NCBI GenBank assembly: GCA_910589195.1
Contig: CAJUTC010000009.1
Span: 1-64,000 of the forward strand
DNA length: 64,000 nt
Origin: an uncultured Lachnospiraceae bacterium
GTDB taxonomy: Bacteria > Bacillota > Clostridia > Lachnospirales > Lachnospiraceae
Direction of reading: 5' to 3'
Of the stretch, positions 9,081 through 17,079 are shown one piece after another (the stretch's first letter is position 1; every line of letters begins with the position of its first letter). A model generated the notes under the pieces. That model was not told where the DNA came from. It was given only the letters and a program-made list of their open reading frames with translations, and did not search any database. The position numbers and the translations under genes were made by a program.

Positions 9081-9809
9081 TTAAGGCCGTACAATCTTTT
9101 TCGCTCCGGTCATCCGTTCCACAATCTCATACATATTGGTTACAGAGCCCACTGCCAGCTTATCCCCTAATCCATAATGGTTTAAACAGGTTCCGCAGGT
9201 TAATATTTCCACCCCCTGGGCCTCCAGTTCTTTTAAGTCACCGAGGGAATCAGAGCCTTCACAGGAAAGTTTGGCGCCGCCGTTATACAGTAAAATCGTT
9301 CCGGGAAGCTTGTCCTGTTGGGTCAGGGCATAAAGAAACCCTTTCATTAAAAGCTTTCCAAGCGCCTCATCCCCCTGTCCCATCTGGCCGGAAGACAATA
9401 CCACTGTCATGCCCTTATCACGGGTGTCTGGCTGGCAGCTTATCCCGGCAGACCCGTTTTCTTCCAAAACCGCCTGGTCTTCCCCTGACCCATGGGAGCC
9501 GTTCTCTGTTTCATTCTGGGAATTTGACCCTTCTTTTGCGATTCTACCCCCGGCCTGGAAATCGGGAGTTCCTGGTTTAGCCACTTGCCCTTTTTTGGAT
9601 GCCTGGATGCCTACGATAAATTCCCGGTCATTTACCTTTTGGAAAGTAGATTCCAGTCCCTTATGAGCCGCCAGCTTTTTTAAATTCTGAACCGCAATCT
9701 CATTGTCCACAACGACCTCAACTACCGTACCTTCCTCTGCTTGTTCCAATGCCTTTTTCGCATCGATTACCGGAAGCGGGCACTGCTTCCCTCGTTCATC
9801 CAATCTCAT
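9081..9809 (-). CDS. yedF: YedF, sulfurtransferase-like selenium metabolism protein
   Basis: 242 residues in two parts. Residues 1-70 are a TusA-like domain with the CPLP motif (Cys10 in RGKQCPLPV). Residues ~130-242 are a DsrE-like domain with VVLSSGQMGQGDEALG and a Cys pair in ILTCGTCLNHYGL. A Gly/Ser/Glu-rich linker (~85-125) joins them. The family co-occurs with selD and molybdenum hydroxylases and is proposed to carry selenium as perselenide. It lies 22 bases after selD. Compare the stand-alone TusA-like protein at 11190-11393 in the same operon: the window has two CPxP carriers. Confidence 0.92.
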   Translation of the reverse strand: MRLDERGKQCPLPVIDAKKALEQAEEGTVVEVVVDNEIAVQNLKKLAAHKGLESTFQKVNDREFIVGIQASKKGQVAKPGTPDFQAGGRIAKEGSNSQNETENGSHGSGEDQAVLEENGSAGISCQPDTRDKGMTVVLSSGQMGQGDEALGKLLMKGFLYALTQQDKLPGTILLYNGGAKLSCEGSDSLGDLKELEAQGVEILTCGTCLNHYGLGDKLAVGSVTNMYEIVERMTGAKKIVRP

Positions 9810-9831
9810 ATCATACCTTCTTTCTGATTTT

Positions 9832-10866
9832 TTAAACCGTTTGACGGACGGTAACCGCCTTTTCCTCTTTTTTCACAACCCGCCCTACTATATTACAGGG
9901 AAGTCCAAGCTGCTTTAACTCTTCTAATGCCTGCTTCCCATCTTCCTCTGCCATGCTGACCAAAAGGCCTCCTGAAGTTTGGGCATCATATAAAATTTCT
10001 TCAATGGCGAAACTGCATCCTATAAACCGCACCTGATCCTCCACATGGTTCCGGTTCCTCTGGCCTGCCGCGGTCAAGTAAAATTCTTCCACATATTCCA
10101 GGCATTCCGGGATAAATGGGATGGAATCCGCTTCAATCAGGGCGCTGTATCTTCCCCCAAGCATTTCGCAAAGATGCACCAGGAAGCCGAAACCCGTTAC
10201 ATCGGTGCATCCGTGGGTACGGTACTTTTTCACAATTTCAGAAGCATATTTGTTTAATGTTGTCATAGAGCGTATAGCAAGATCCATGGCATCTTTTGAA
10301 GCCTCCCCTACACGAGAGGCTGTACACACAATCCCTACGCCTAACGGTTTCGTCAAAAGAAGCACATCGCCTTCCTGGCAGCCGTTATTGGCAAATACCT
10401 GTTTCGGATGGAGCACTCCAGTTACGGACAGACCATACTTAACATCTTGATCCGCAATCGAGTGGCCTCCTGCCAGAACGCCGCCTGCTTCCTGTACTTT
10501 TTCGCTTCCGCCCTGTAAAATACGCCCTAAAATATTTAAATCCATTGCTTCCGGAAAACAGACAATATTAAGCGCTGTCTTTACCTCACCGCCCATGGCA
10601 TAGATATCACTTAAAGCATTGGCGGCGGCAATCTGACCAAAAATATAGGGATCCTCCACCATAGGCGGGAAAAAATCCAATGTCTGTACAATCGCCAAGT
10701 CATCAGTTAATTGGTAAACCGCTCCATCGTCCGAACTGTCATACCCGATCAAAAGATTGGGATCATAGGTTTTGGGAAGCTTCTCCAATACCCTGCTTAA
10801 CGCTCCCGGCCCCAGTTTCGCCGTACATCCGCCGCCCTTACAAAATACAATTTTCTCCGGTTCCAA
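9832..10866 (-). CDS. selD: Selenide, water dikinase, cysteine form
   Basis: A 344-residue SelD that makes selenophosphate from selenide and ATP. The active-site segment is CKGGGCTAKLGPG: Cys14 and Lys17 match the essential Cys and Lys of the E. coli enzyme, while the second cysteine of the usual GCGCK is Ala. There is no Sec codon at this place. DSSDDGAVY and the ANALSDIYAMGG region are the ATP/Mg sites. The only start that fits is TTG at 10866, preceded by GAGGTG; an in-frame TGA lies 12 bases upstream of it. A good promoter is 190 bases upstream with a structured leader between. No selA, selB or Sec tRNA was found in the window, so its product here probably serves the molybdenum hydroxylase. 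Confidence 0.95.
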   Translation of the reverse strand: MEPEKIVFCKGGGCTAKLGPGALSRVLEKLPKTYDPNLLIGYDSSDDGAVYQLTDDLAIVQTLDFFPPMVEDPYIFGQIAAANALSDIYAMGGEVKTALNIVCFPEAMDLNILGRILQGGSEKVQEAGGVLAGGHSIADQDVKYGLSVTGVLHPKQVFANNGCQEGDVLLLTKPLGVGIVCTASRVGEASKDAMDLAIRSMTTLNKYASEIVKKYRTHGCTDVTGFGFLVHLCEMLGGRYSALIEADSIPFIPECLEYVEEFYLTAAGQRNRNHVEDQVRFIGCSFAIEEILYDAQTSGGLLVSMAEEDGKQALEELKQLGLPCNIVGRVVKKEEKAVTVRQTV

Positions 10867-11189
10867 ACAAACACCTCATTTCGTTATTCAAATACCAGCA
10901 TACCGCCAAAATACCATGCAAACCGTATACAGGCAACTGAGAAACGCTCCCTTCCACTATTTGGGAGCAGCGTTCCCAGATGCTTATTCCTTAACTACTG
11001 TGAAAGTTCAGCGCAAAAGCGCTGAGCTGTGCGAAAACGGGGTATGGGGTTCCTGTGAATTGTACCATATTTTTCTCCAGGCTACAATTTGAATCTGGCC
11101 TGGATTTGGTCTTTCTACTCTTTTTGCATATTTTGTATTTTTCGTATTCAGCTCTGTAATTATTCGTGCTCCCCTTCCCCCATTTTGGG
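10867..11189 (-). other. Structured leader region upstream of selD
   Basis: This 323-base gap has no credible gene. On the minus strand it holds a promoter (11087-11059) and then ~190 bases of leader with a 7-bp perfect hairpin (TCAGCGC, TTTT loop, GCGCTGA; 11025-11008), a bulged 10-bp stem (GAACGC..CTCCC with GGGAGCGTTTC; about 10975-10938) and a short GCAT/ATGC stem near 10910-10889. None has a following T-run. I do not recognise a known riboswitch class. I looked for a selenocysteine tRNA here and did not find one. Confidence 0.5.
11059..11087 (-). promoter_or_regulatory. Sigma-A-type promoter for selD-yedF-yqeB-desulfurase
   Basis: TTGTAG, 17 bases, TACAAT on the minus strand. It gives selD and the three genes after it a transcript separate from the long upstream operon. 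Confidence 0.65.
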
Positions 11190-11393
11190 TCAATCAATTT
11201 GAATTTGGTAGTTTCTTCCCTTTTCCGTAACTGTAACCGGACGTCCCTCGGTCTGAGCCAATTTTACAATATTATCCCTGGTATGGGCCGCATCTGACAG
11301 CACGATTAGCTGCGCTCCTGGATTTTCGTCCATTGCATCCATTACCATTAATACCGGTTCCGGGCAGGAAAGCCCTCTTACATCAATTTCCAT
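11190..11393 (-). CDS. TusA-family sulfur/selenium carrier protein
   Basis: A 67-residue protein, MEIDVRGLSCPEPVLMVMDA, with the CPxP signature (Cys10) of TusA. TusA proteins pass sulfur as a persulfide between proteins. ATG at 11393 follows AGGAGGAAAA. It lies directly after the YedE transporter, and YedE-TusA pairs are a known arrangement for sulfur or selenium uptake, so it likely accepts the species YedE imports. It is before selD. Selenium rather than sulfur as the cargo is inference from the neighbours. Confidence 0.88.
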   Translation of the reverse strand: MEIDVRGLSCPEPVLMVMDAMDENPGAQLIVLSDAAHTRDNIVKLAQTEGRPVTVTEKGRNYQIQID

Positions 11394-11460
11394 TTTTTCC
11401 TCCTTTTTTGGTGTCTTTGTCGTTACTTTATCTTTACTTTTTGTTATTTTGTCCTTGCCC

Positions 11461-12507
11461 TTATTTCTTTTCTCTTTTGCACACTATCCCCAGTGCCAAA
11501 AGAATAATAATACAAGCAACGCAGGCGATCCGGCCTGCCCCTGTGGTTCCGTTGCCACTGGAAGCCAGACCGAAATTATGGCAGATAGCCGCACCGATAA
11601 ACATTCCTGCCACATAGACCGCTGAATCCCCGGAACCCTGGCCTGCTAAAATCAACTGGCGCAGAGGGCATCCTCCAGCTAAAACCGCTGCCAGGCCAAC
11701 GGTATACATTCCCAGCATATTCCAGATATGCTCCGTGTGGGCTACCGGCTGGCCTGCAAAGCTTAAGTGGAATGCGCCGGCTGCCAGATTATAAACCAGC
11801 ATTGCCACAAACAGGGAGCCGATTACAATCAATAAATCGAAATTTTTCATTAAAACTGCATCCCGGATCCCGCCAGCAAAGCAGGTTCTTGCTTTTTGAG
11901 CAATAGCTCCAAAGATAAGTCCGGCTGCCAGTGAAATAATTGCTGGAGCGTGCATACTTCCCGGCCCTTCTGTGCTGGCTGTAAACAGGGTTGTCATTAC
12001 GCTGAACACCAGCAACAGCGCCAAAATCCCGGGAAGGACATAACCGCTTACCTTTTGGGTATCATAGGCCCGTCCCAAGCTAAATCCTTTTTTCAAAAAA
12101 TAACTTCCGGTAGCAGCTCCAAGCACAAATCCAACAAATGCCACATATGCATTTAAATCACCGCCTGCCATACGGAGTACCATGCGCAAAGGACAGCCTA
12201 AAAATACAAGCGCCCCTATCATGGTAATAATTCCAAGCAAAAAACGAATCATGGGAGAAGAGCCTCCTGTGGAACGGTATTCTCTGGTTACTAGCGAAAT
12301 TCCAAAGGATCCAATTACAAGGCCGATAATTTCCGGCCTCATATACTGCACCACTGCTGCCTGGTGGAATCTGGCTGCCCCTGCCATATCCCTCACAAAG
12401 CAGGCAATACAAAACGCCATATTTCCCGGGTTTCCAAAGAAAGCAAGCACTGCCCCGATTCCTCCCAGCAGTACGCCCCAAACAACTAACATTTTCTTTC
12501 CGCTCAT
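11461..12507 (-). CDS. yedE: YedE-type selenium/sulfur transporter
   Basis: About 348 residues, YeeE/YedE (DUF395) family, with ~9-10 hydrophobic segments and conserved cysteines in short membrane motifs: NMAFCIACF, FLGCPLRMV, KARTCFAGG and AGGCPLRQL. The family moves thiosulfate-like or selenium compounds inwards; this subgroup tracks with selenium genes. The start is taken at the ATG at 12507, six bases after AGGAGG; an ATG at 12513 overlaps that ribosome site. The next gene encodes the TusA-like carrier. A hairpin and a palindrome separate it from the hydantoinase gene upstream, so it may have its own promoter. Confidence 0.9.
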   Translation of the reverse strand: MSGKKMLVVWGVLLGGIGAVLAFFGNPGNMAFCIACFVRDMAGAARFHQAAVVQYMRPEIIGLVIGSFGISLVTREYRSTGGSSPMIRFLLGIITMIGALVFLGCPLRMVLRMAGGDLNAYVAFVGFVLGAATGSYFLKKGFSLGRAYDTQKVSGYVLPGILALLLVFSVMTTLFTASTEGPGSMHAPAIISLAAGLIFGAIAQKARTCFAGGIRDAVLMKNFDLLIVIGSLFVAMLVYNLAAGAFHLSFAGQPVAHTEHIWNMLGMYTVGLAAVLAGGCPLRQLILAGQGSGDSAVYVAGMFIGAAICHNFGLASSGNGTTGAGRIACVACIIILLALGIVCKREKK

Positions 12508-12610
12508 AATCATCCTCCTGTTTTATGTACTTTTATCAGGCACAAACGCCAAATTTTATAGGAACTATTGCAAATCTTTATTCGTAGAATCGGATATACA
12601 TCTGCATTAT

Positions 12611-12634
12611 CGTTATATTTTTAAAAACATAACG
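12611..12634. promoter_or_regulatory. 24-base near-perfect palindrome upstream of yedE
   Basis: CGTTATATTTTT meets AAAACATAACG-type sequence with one mismatch and almost no loop. It lies ~105 bases before the yedE start and just downstream of the hydantoinase hairpin, so it could be an operator or part of a promoter. No firm -35/-10 pair was identified. Confidence 0.35.
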
Positions 12635-12648
12635 ATGCTGTAGAAATA

Positions 12649-12673
12649 CCGATCTGCCTTTTTGGCAGACCGG
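12649..12673 (-). terminator. Terminator-like hairpin after hydantoinase
   Basis: On the minus strand CCGGTCTGCC, loop AAAAA, GGCAGATCGG with one imperfect pair, followed by TATTTCT. The T-run is weak, so termination may be partial. It would split the leftward arm between hydantoinase and yedE. Confidence 0.55.
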
Positions 12674-12718
12674 CTTTCCGTCTGAATGTTTTTCTTTGTG
12701 CAATTTATAATTTGCGTT

Positions 12719-14101
12719 CTACAATTTTTGGTAAGTACCGCGAGCGATATAACGCCCTTTCTTTTCCTGGATCACTTTATGATTTTCCACCACTTTCTGC
12801 CCCCGAAGGAACACGGTTTCAATCCTTCCATGAACCATAAGGCCTTCAAACGGCGCATAGTCCACATTTTGGATCTGATCCCTGGCTGTAATCACATCCT
12901 CTGCTTGTGGATTCAAAACCACCAGATCCCCGTCGCTCCCTGGCGCGATTACCCCTTTCCTTGGATACATGCCGTAAAGCTTTGCGGGATTTTCCGACAG
13001 CGCCAGGCACATTTCCCCGCAAGTTATTTTTTTCTTCCATACCCCTTCGCTGTACATCAGGATCCCTCTGGTTTCCACTCCTGGCATCCCTCCCGGAATG
13101 TTCCGAAAATCGGTAAGACCCAATTCTTTCTGCTTTAAGGTAAAGCTGCAGTGGTCTGTAGAAATGGTCTGAATTTCCTTTTCTTTCAGGCCATCCCAGA
13201 GAGCCTTTTGATCCCTCTCCTTCCGCAAAGGCGGCGCAATCACATACTTTGCCCCCTCAAACCCGGGAAGCTGGTACAGGCCATCGTTCATTAGCAGATA
13301 CTGGGGACAGGTTTCCACAAACACCTCCTGGCCTCTTTTTCTGGCTGCCCGAATTTCCCCAAGTCCTTCCTCACAAGTTAAATGTACTACGATAACCGGA
13401 GCCCCGGCAATCTGGGCCAGGCGCAAAAGCCGCTGAATGGCCTCTGCTTCTGCCTGCGCCGGACGGGTAGCCGGATGGCTGAAAACCCCCATTTTCCCGC
13501 CGTTTACCGCTTCCTCCTGAAGAGCCGCAATCACGCCGCTGTTTTCACAGTGTACTCCGGCAATCCCTTTTACATCCTTCAACCGTTTTAAAATCTCATA
13601 AATGGTCTTATCATCCACCTGGGTATCGTAGGTCATATAAAGTTTATAGGAGGTTACGCCTTCTTCTGACATCCGGTCAATCTCCTGGCTTACCTCCGGA
13701 TTCCAGTCCGTTATTGACATATGGAACCCATAATCGCAGGAACATTTCCCCTCCGCCTTTTTATGCCAATTTTCCAAGCCTTCCATTAAGGTTTCTCCCG
13801 GATACTGGGTTCCGAAATCGATAATGGTAGTGGTTCCCCCACGAATAGCCGCCCTAGTTCCCGTATAAAAATCATCTGCTGTTACTGTTTTCGCCACGTG
13901 CAGGTCAAAATGGGTATGGGCATCGATAAATCCCGGAAAAAGCAGCTTCCCCGACACATCTAAAACTTCCATTTGGTCCGCGCCGTCCTCCGGACAAAGC
14001 CCCTCACCCACTGCCGCAATCTGCTGGCCTTTAAGCAAAACATCGGCCTTCACCGTTCCTGATGAAGAAACCACATATCCTCCTTTTAAAAGTGTCCTCA
14101 C
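12719..14101 (-). CDS. hydA: Dihydropyrimidinase/D-hydantoinase-type amidohydrolase
   Basis: 460 residues, cyclic amidohydrolase fold. Metal ligands are visible: HTHFD near residue 60, the carbamylated Lys in SYKLYMTYD near 150, HCEN near 185, HLTC near 240 and the Asp in STDHCSF near 315. The family hydrolyses the amide ring of dihydropyrimidines or hydantoins. Here it replaces the E. coli hyuA gene of the ygeW-ygfU cluster and is a candidate for purine-derived ring opening (for example a urate- or xanthine-derived ring), which is inference. The start is GTG at 14101 after AGGAGGG. It follows the xanthine dehydrogenase gene by ~85 bases. Confidence 0.9.
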   Translation of the reverse strand: MRTLLKGGYVVSSSGTVKADVLLKGQQIAAVGEGLCPEDGADQMEVLDVSGKLLFPGFIDAHTHFDLHVAKTVTADDFYTGTRAAIRGGTTTIIDFGTQYPGETLMEGLENWHKKAEGKCSCDYGFHMSITDWNPEVSQEIDRMSEEGVTSYKLYMTYDTQVDDKTIYEILKRLKDVKGIAGVHCENSGVIAALQEEAVNGGKMGVFSHPATRPAQAEAEAIQRLLRLAQIAGAPVIVVHLTCEEGLGEIRAARKRGQEVFVETCPQYLLMNDGLYQLPGFEGAKYVIAPPLRKERDQKALWDGLKEKEIQTISTDHCSFTLKQKELGLTDFRNIPGGMPGVETRGILMYSEGVWKKKITCGEMCLALSENPAKLYGMYPRKGVIAPGSDGDLVVLNPQAEDVITARDQIQNVDYAPFEGLMVHGRIETVFLRGQKVVENHKVIQEKKGRYIARGTYQKL

Positions 14102-14186
14102 AAGCTATCCCTCCTACTGACAGAGGGCATCCCCGGAAGACCAATCGCAAATGCAGACGCGAAATGGCTCCGGGATACCCAAAACA

Positions 14187-16784
14187 CTATTTCTTCCGAT
14201 AAGGAGTTCCCACAAGAGGCAGGGAAGTCTGGAACTGCCCATTCCACTTATAGTAAGCCCCTTGTACTGCCGGGGCTGTAGGGATGGAAGTAATTTCCCC
14301 TACCCCAATGGCTCCGTAAGCCTCCTTGATCCCTGCTTTTTCCACAATGATGCTTTCCACATCAGGCGTTTTATCTGCCCGGAACAGACCCAGGGTGCCG
14401 AATTTGGCCATAGGAACACAGTCTTTCAGTGGATACTGCTCCGTCAGGGCGTAGCCAAGGCTCATTACCACGCCGCCTTCGATCTGGCCTTCCACGCTTT
14501 TGGGATTCACTGCTTTCCCCACATCATGGGCGGCGACTACCTTCTTAATGGTTCCGTCTTCATTTAAAACGCAGACCTGGGTTGCGTACCCGTAAGCCAC
14601 ATGGGAAACCGGGTTTGGCACCGGAGTCCCCATCTTATCCGTCTTTGCCAGGTATTCCCCATAAAACTCACGTCCCTCCATCTTCTTCCAGTCGCCTTCT
14701 GCTGAATCCAGGCCTGCTTTCAATTCTTCCGCCGCCCTTCTGGCCGCCTCGCCAGTAACAAGGGTCTGCCTGGAACCGGATGTGGTTCCGGAATCTGGTG
14801 CCTTCCCCGTATTGGGCTGATGGTAAACCACCCGCTCTACCCCTTCTTCTAATGTTTCGCATACAATCTGCACCAGCACAGTACCCAGACCCTGGCCAAT
14901 GCAGGAAGCGCCCGCATGGATATGAACCTTTCCGTCTTCTACCAAAAGACGCACCCGTCCGGTATCCGGAATCCCTACGCCTACCCCGGCATTTTTCATG
15001 GCACACCCGATTCCCGCATAGGGGCTGCTTTCATAGCTTTCCTTTACTGCCTCTAAGGTTTCCGCAAGTCCTGTGGAAGCATCAGCAATCTGGCCGTTTG
15101 GAAGCACCTGGCCCGGGCGGATAGCATTGCGGTAACGGATTTCCCAAGGGCTGATGCCAACCATCTCTGCTAATAAGTTTAAATTACATTCAGTCGCAAA
15201 GCAGGTTTGCGTCACTCCAAAGCCACGGAACGCTCCTGCTGGCGGATTATTGGTATAAATAGCCTTTCCGTCAATATCGATTACCTGGTAATTATAAGGC
15301 CCTGCCGCATGGGTACAAGCCCTCTGAAGCACCGGGCCCCCAAGGGAAGCATAAGCTCCGGTATCGGAAACTACCACTGCCTTCATGGCTGTTAACATTC
15401 CGTTTTCATCACAGGCTGTGGTCATGTCAATGCTCATGGGATGGCGCTTTGGATGCACCAGCAGGCTTTCCTTTCTGGTCAGCTTGCATTTTACCGTCCT
15501 TTTGGTCAGATAGGCAATCAATGCTGCGTGGTGCTGTACTGTTACATCTTCTTTTCCTCCAAAACCGCCGCCTACCAGCTTATTCTCCACGATCACCTTT
15601 TCCGGAGGGAGCCCCAGAAGAATGGAGGTTTCATGGCGGGTGTCATACGTTCCCTGATCCGTGGAATAAATAAATACTCCATCGTCAAATGGAAACGCTA
15701 CCGCTGCCTCCGGCTCCAGAAACGCATGTTCCGTCCAAGGGGTTTCATAATGCCTGGTTACTTTATATTTGGAATTTGCTATAACTTCATCCGCGTTCCC
15801 CCGTACCAGATGCTCATGGCTTAACACATTCCCCCCTTCATGAAGCATAGGCGCTCCTTCTGCCAGGCTGTCTGCCGGGCAGGTCATAGGAACCAGCTCC
15901 TCATACTCCACTTCCACCAAAGCTTTCGCCTGCTCTAAAATTTCCGGGGTTTCAGCCGCTACAATGGCTACGGCGTCGCCCAGGTAATGGGTAATCTCCC
16001 CAACACCAATCATCGTATCCCAGTCTTGCTTTAAATGGCCTACCTTGTTTTTCCCTGGCACATCCTCTTTGGTCAGCACGCACACCACACCAGGCAGCGC
16101 CTTAGCAGCCTCTGTGTGGATAGCAAGTACCTTGGCCCTGGGATATTTGCTGCGGACCGCGCTTCCATAAACCATTCCTGGAAGCTCTAAATCATCCACA
16201 TATTCCCCAGTTCCCAGTACCTTTCCTTCCACATCGATCCGATGAATCTGAGAACCGACTTTGATCCCTTTTCCACCTTCTGACATCCGTTGATTTTCTT
16301 TCTCCATATCCTCAGGGGAAAGACCTTCCCGAAGCATCCTTCCCGCCAGCTCAATCCCGTCAATAATCTTCTTATATCCGGTACACCGGCAGAAATTATT
16401 CCGGATCGCAAACGCGATTTCTGCCCGGCTTGGGGTTGGATTCCCATCCAAAAGACCCTTTGCGCAGATTACCATCCCAGGGATGCAGAAACCACACTGG
16501 ACAGCCCCGGCTTCCCCGAAAGCGTACACATAAATTTCCTTTTCCTCCTGGCGAAACCCTTCTACGGTCAGAATATGCTTCCCTTCCATCCGGCTCATTT
16601 TTTGTACACAGGCCTTCATAGCCTTTCCGTCTACCAGAACGGTACAGGTGCCGCAGGCGCCCTCGCTGCAGCCGTCCTTTACCGATTTGCAATGATAATC
16701 GTTTCGCAGTACATCAATCAGCTTCCGTTCCGGGTTTCCTTCCCACTCAGTTCCATTGATCCAAACCTTACAACAGGAGCTCAT
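14187..16784 (-). CDS. Selenium-dependent xanthine dehydrogenase-like molybdenum hydroxylase (fused [2Fe-2S] and Mo domains)
   Basis: 865 residues. Residues 1-160 are two [2Fe-2S] domains: plant-type CSEGACGTC, then CGFC...NNFCRCTGYKK. Residues ~180-865 are the molybdopterin domains, with GGGFGGKED, GAFRGFGVTQ, SCIGQGLGT and a C-terminal VGEITSIPTAP carrying the catalytic Glu. This layout matches the selenium-dependent xanthine dehydrogenase family. No FAD-binding (XdhB/YgfM) gene is nearby, so electrons must leave by another partner; the YgfK protein encoded upstream in the operon, with FeS and flavin domains, is a candidate. The ATG at 16784 has GGAGG six bases upstream; a GTG at 16790 also exists. 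The start overlaps the DUF3343 stop by 17 bases. Substrate may be xanthine, urate or another purine. Confidence 0.93.
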   Translation of the reverse strand: MSSCCKVWINGTEWEGNPERKLIDVLRNDYHCKSVKDGCSEGACGTCTVLVDGKAMKACVQKMSRMEGKHILTVEGFRQEEKEIYVYAFGEAGAVQCGFCIPGMVICAKGLLDGNPTPSRAEIAFAIRNNFCRCTGYKKIIDGIELAGRMLREGLSPEDMEKENQRMSEGGKGIKVGSQIHRIDVEGKVLGTGEYVDDLELPGMVYGSAVRSKYPRAKVLAIHTEAAKALPGVVCVLTKEDVPGKNKVGHLKQDWDTMIGVGEITHYLGDAVAIVAAETPEILEQAKALVEVEYEELVPMTCPADSLAEGAPMLHEGGNVLSHEHLVRGNADEVIANSKYKVTRHYETPWTEHAFLEPEAAVAFPFDDGVFIYSTDQGTYDTRHETSILLGLPPEKVIVENKLVGGGFGGKEDVTVQHHAALIAYLTKRTVKCKLTRKESLLVHPKRHPMSIDMTTACDENGMLTAMKAVVVSDTGAYASLGGPVLQRACTHAAGPYNYQVIDIDGKAIYTNNPPAGAFRGFGVTQTCFATECNLNLLAEMVGISPWEIRYRNAIRPGQVLPNGQIADASTGLAETLEAVKESYESSPYAGIGCAMKNAGVGVGIPDTGRVRLLVEDGKVHIHAGASCIGQGLGTVLVQIVCETLEEGVERVVYHQPNTGKAPDSGTTSGSRQTLVTGEAARRAAEELKAGLDSAEGDWKKMEGREFYGEYLAKTDKMGTPVPNPVSHVAYGYATQVCVLNEDGTIKKVVAAHDVGKAVNPKSVEGQIEGGVVMSLGYALTEQYPLKDCVPMAKFGTLGLFRADKTPDVESIIVEKAGIKEAYGAIGVGEITSIPTAPAVQGAYYKWNGQFQTSLPLVGTPYRKK

Positions 16785-17007
16785 ATACACCCTCCACTTC
16801 TATGTTATGTGTTTTTATGATTTGTTCCAATTCCAAACGTGCCTGGCTAGGAGCGCACCAGGCCATTCCGCATCCGGCAGAAATCTGCCGTGGAACTGGG
16901 ATCAGCCTGCCTTCTCCCATCTCTTTCTTGCAGCACTGTTCCATGTACATGGCCTGGGTGGTTGTATGGAAGGTAATCACCACCTTTTCTGTTTTGATCC
17001 TTGCCAT
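16768..17007 (-). CDS. DUF3343 small cysteine protein, putative Se/S carrier
   Basis: 79 residues with cysteines at a Cys25-Cys26 pair (MYMEQCCKKE) and in AGCGMAWC (Cys46, Cys51). This matches the DUF3343 family, which repeatedly neighbours molybdenum hydroxylases and selenium genes and has been annotated as a putative Se/S carrier; no biochemical role is certain. ATG at 17007 follows GGAAGGGGAG. Its last codons overlap the xanthine dehydrogenase start, so the two are translationally coupled, which fits a role in maturing that enzyme. Confidence 0.85.
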   Translation of the reverse strand: MARIKTEKVVITFHTTTQAMYMEQCCKKEMGEGRLIPVPRQISAGCGMAWCAPSQARLELEQIIKTHNIEVEGVYELLL

Positions 17008-17079
17008 AAGCTCCCCTTCCTTACTTCAACCCGCTCTCTCACAGTTCGTTCAAACATCCCTTAGATTCCATCCTATGAG

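Noticed and set aside
9044..9580. 178-codon plus-strand open frame opposite yqeB/yedF
   Set aside because: Antisense to well-identified genes, low-complexity Pro/Ser-rich translation and no ribosome site.
10805..10866. Sec codon in SelD
   Set aside because: The active-site position is a Cys codon; the in-frame TGA lies upstream of the TTG start and is not in the conserved region.
10867..11189. Possible selenocysteine tRNA next to selD
   Set aside because: No acceptor/anticodon arrangement or TTCAAATCC-type anticodon loop could be found.
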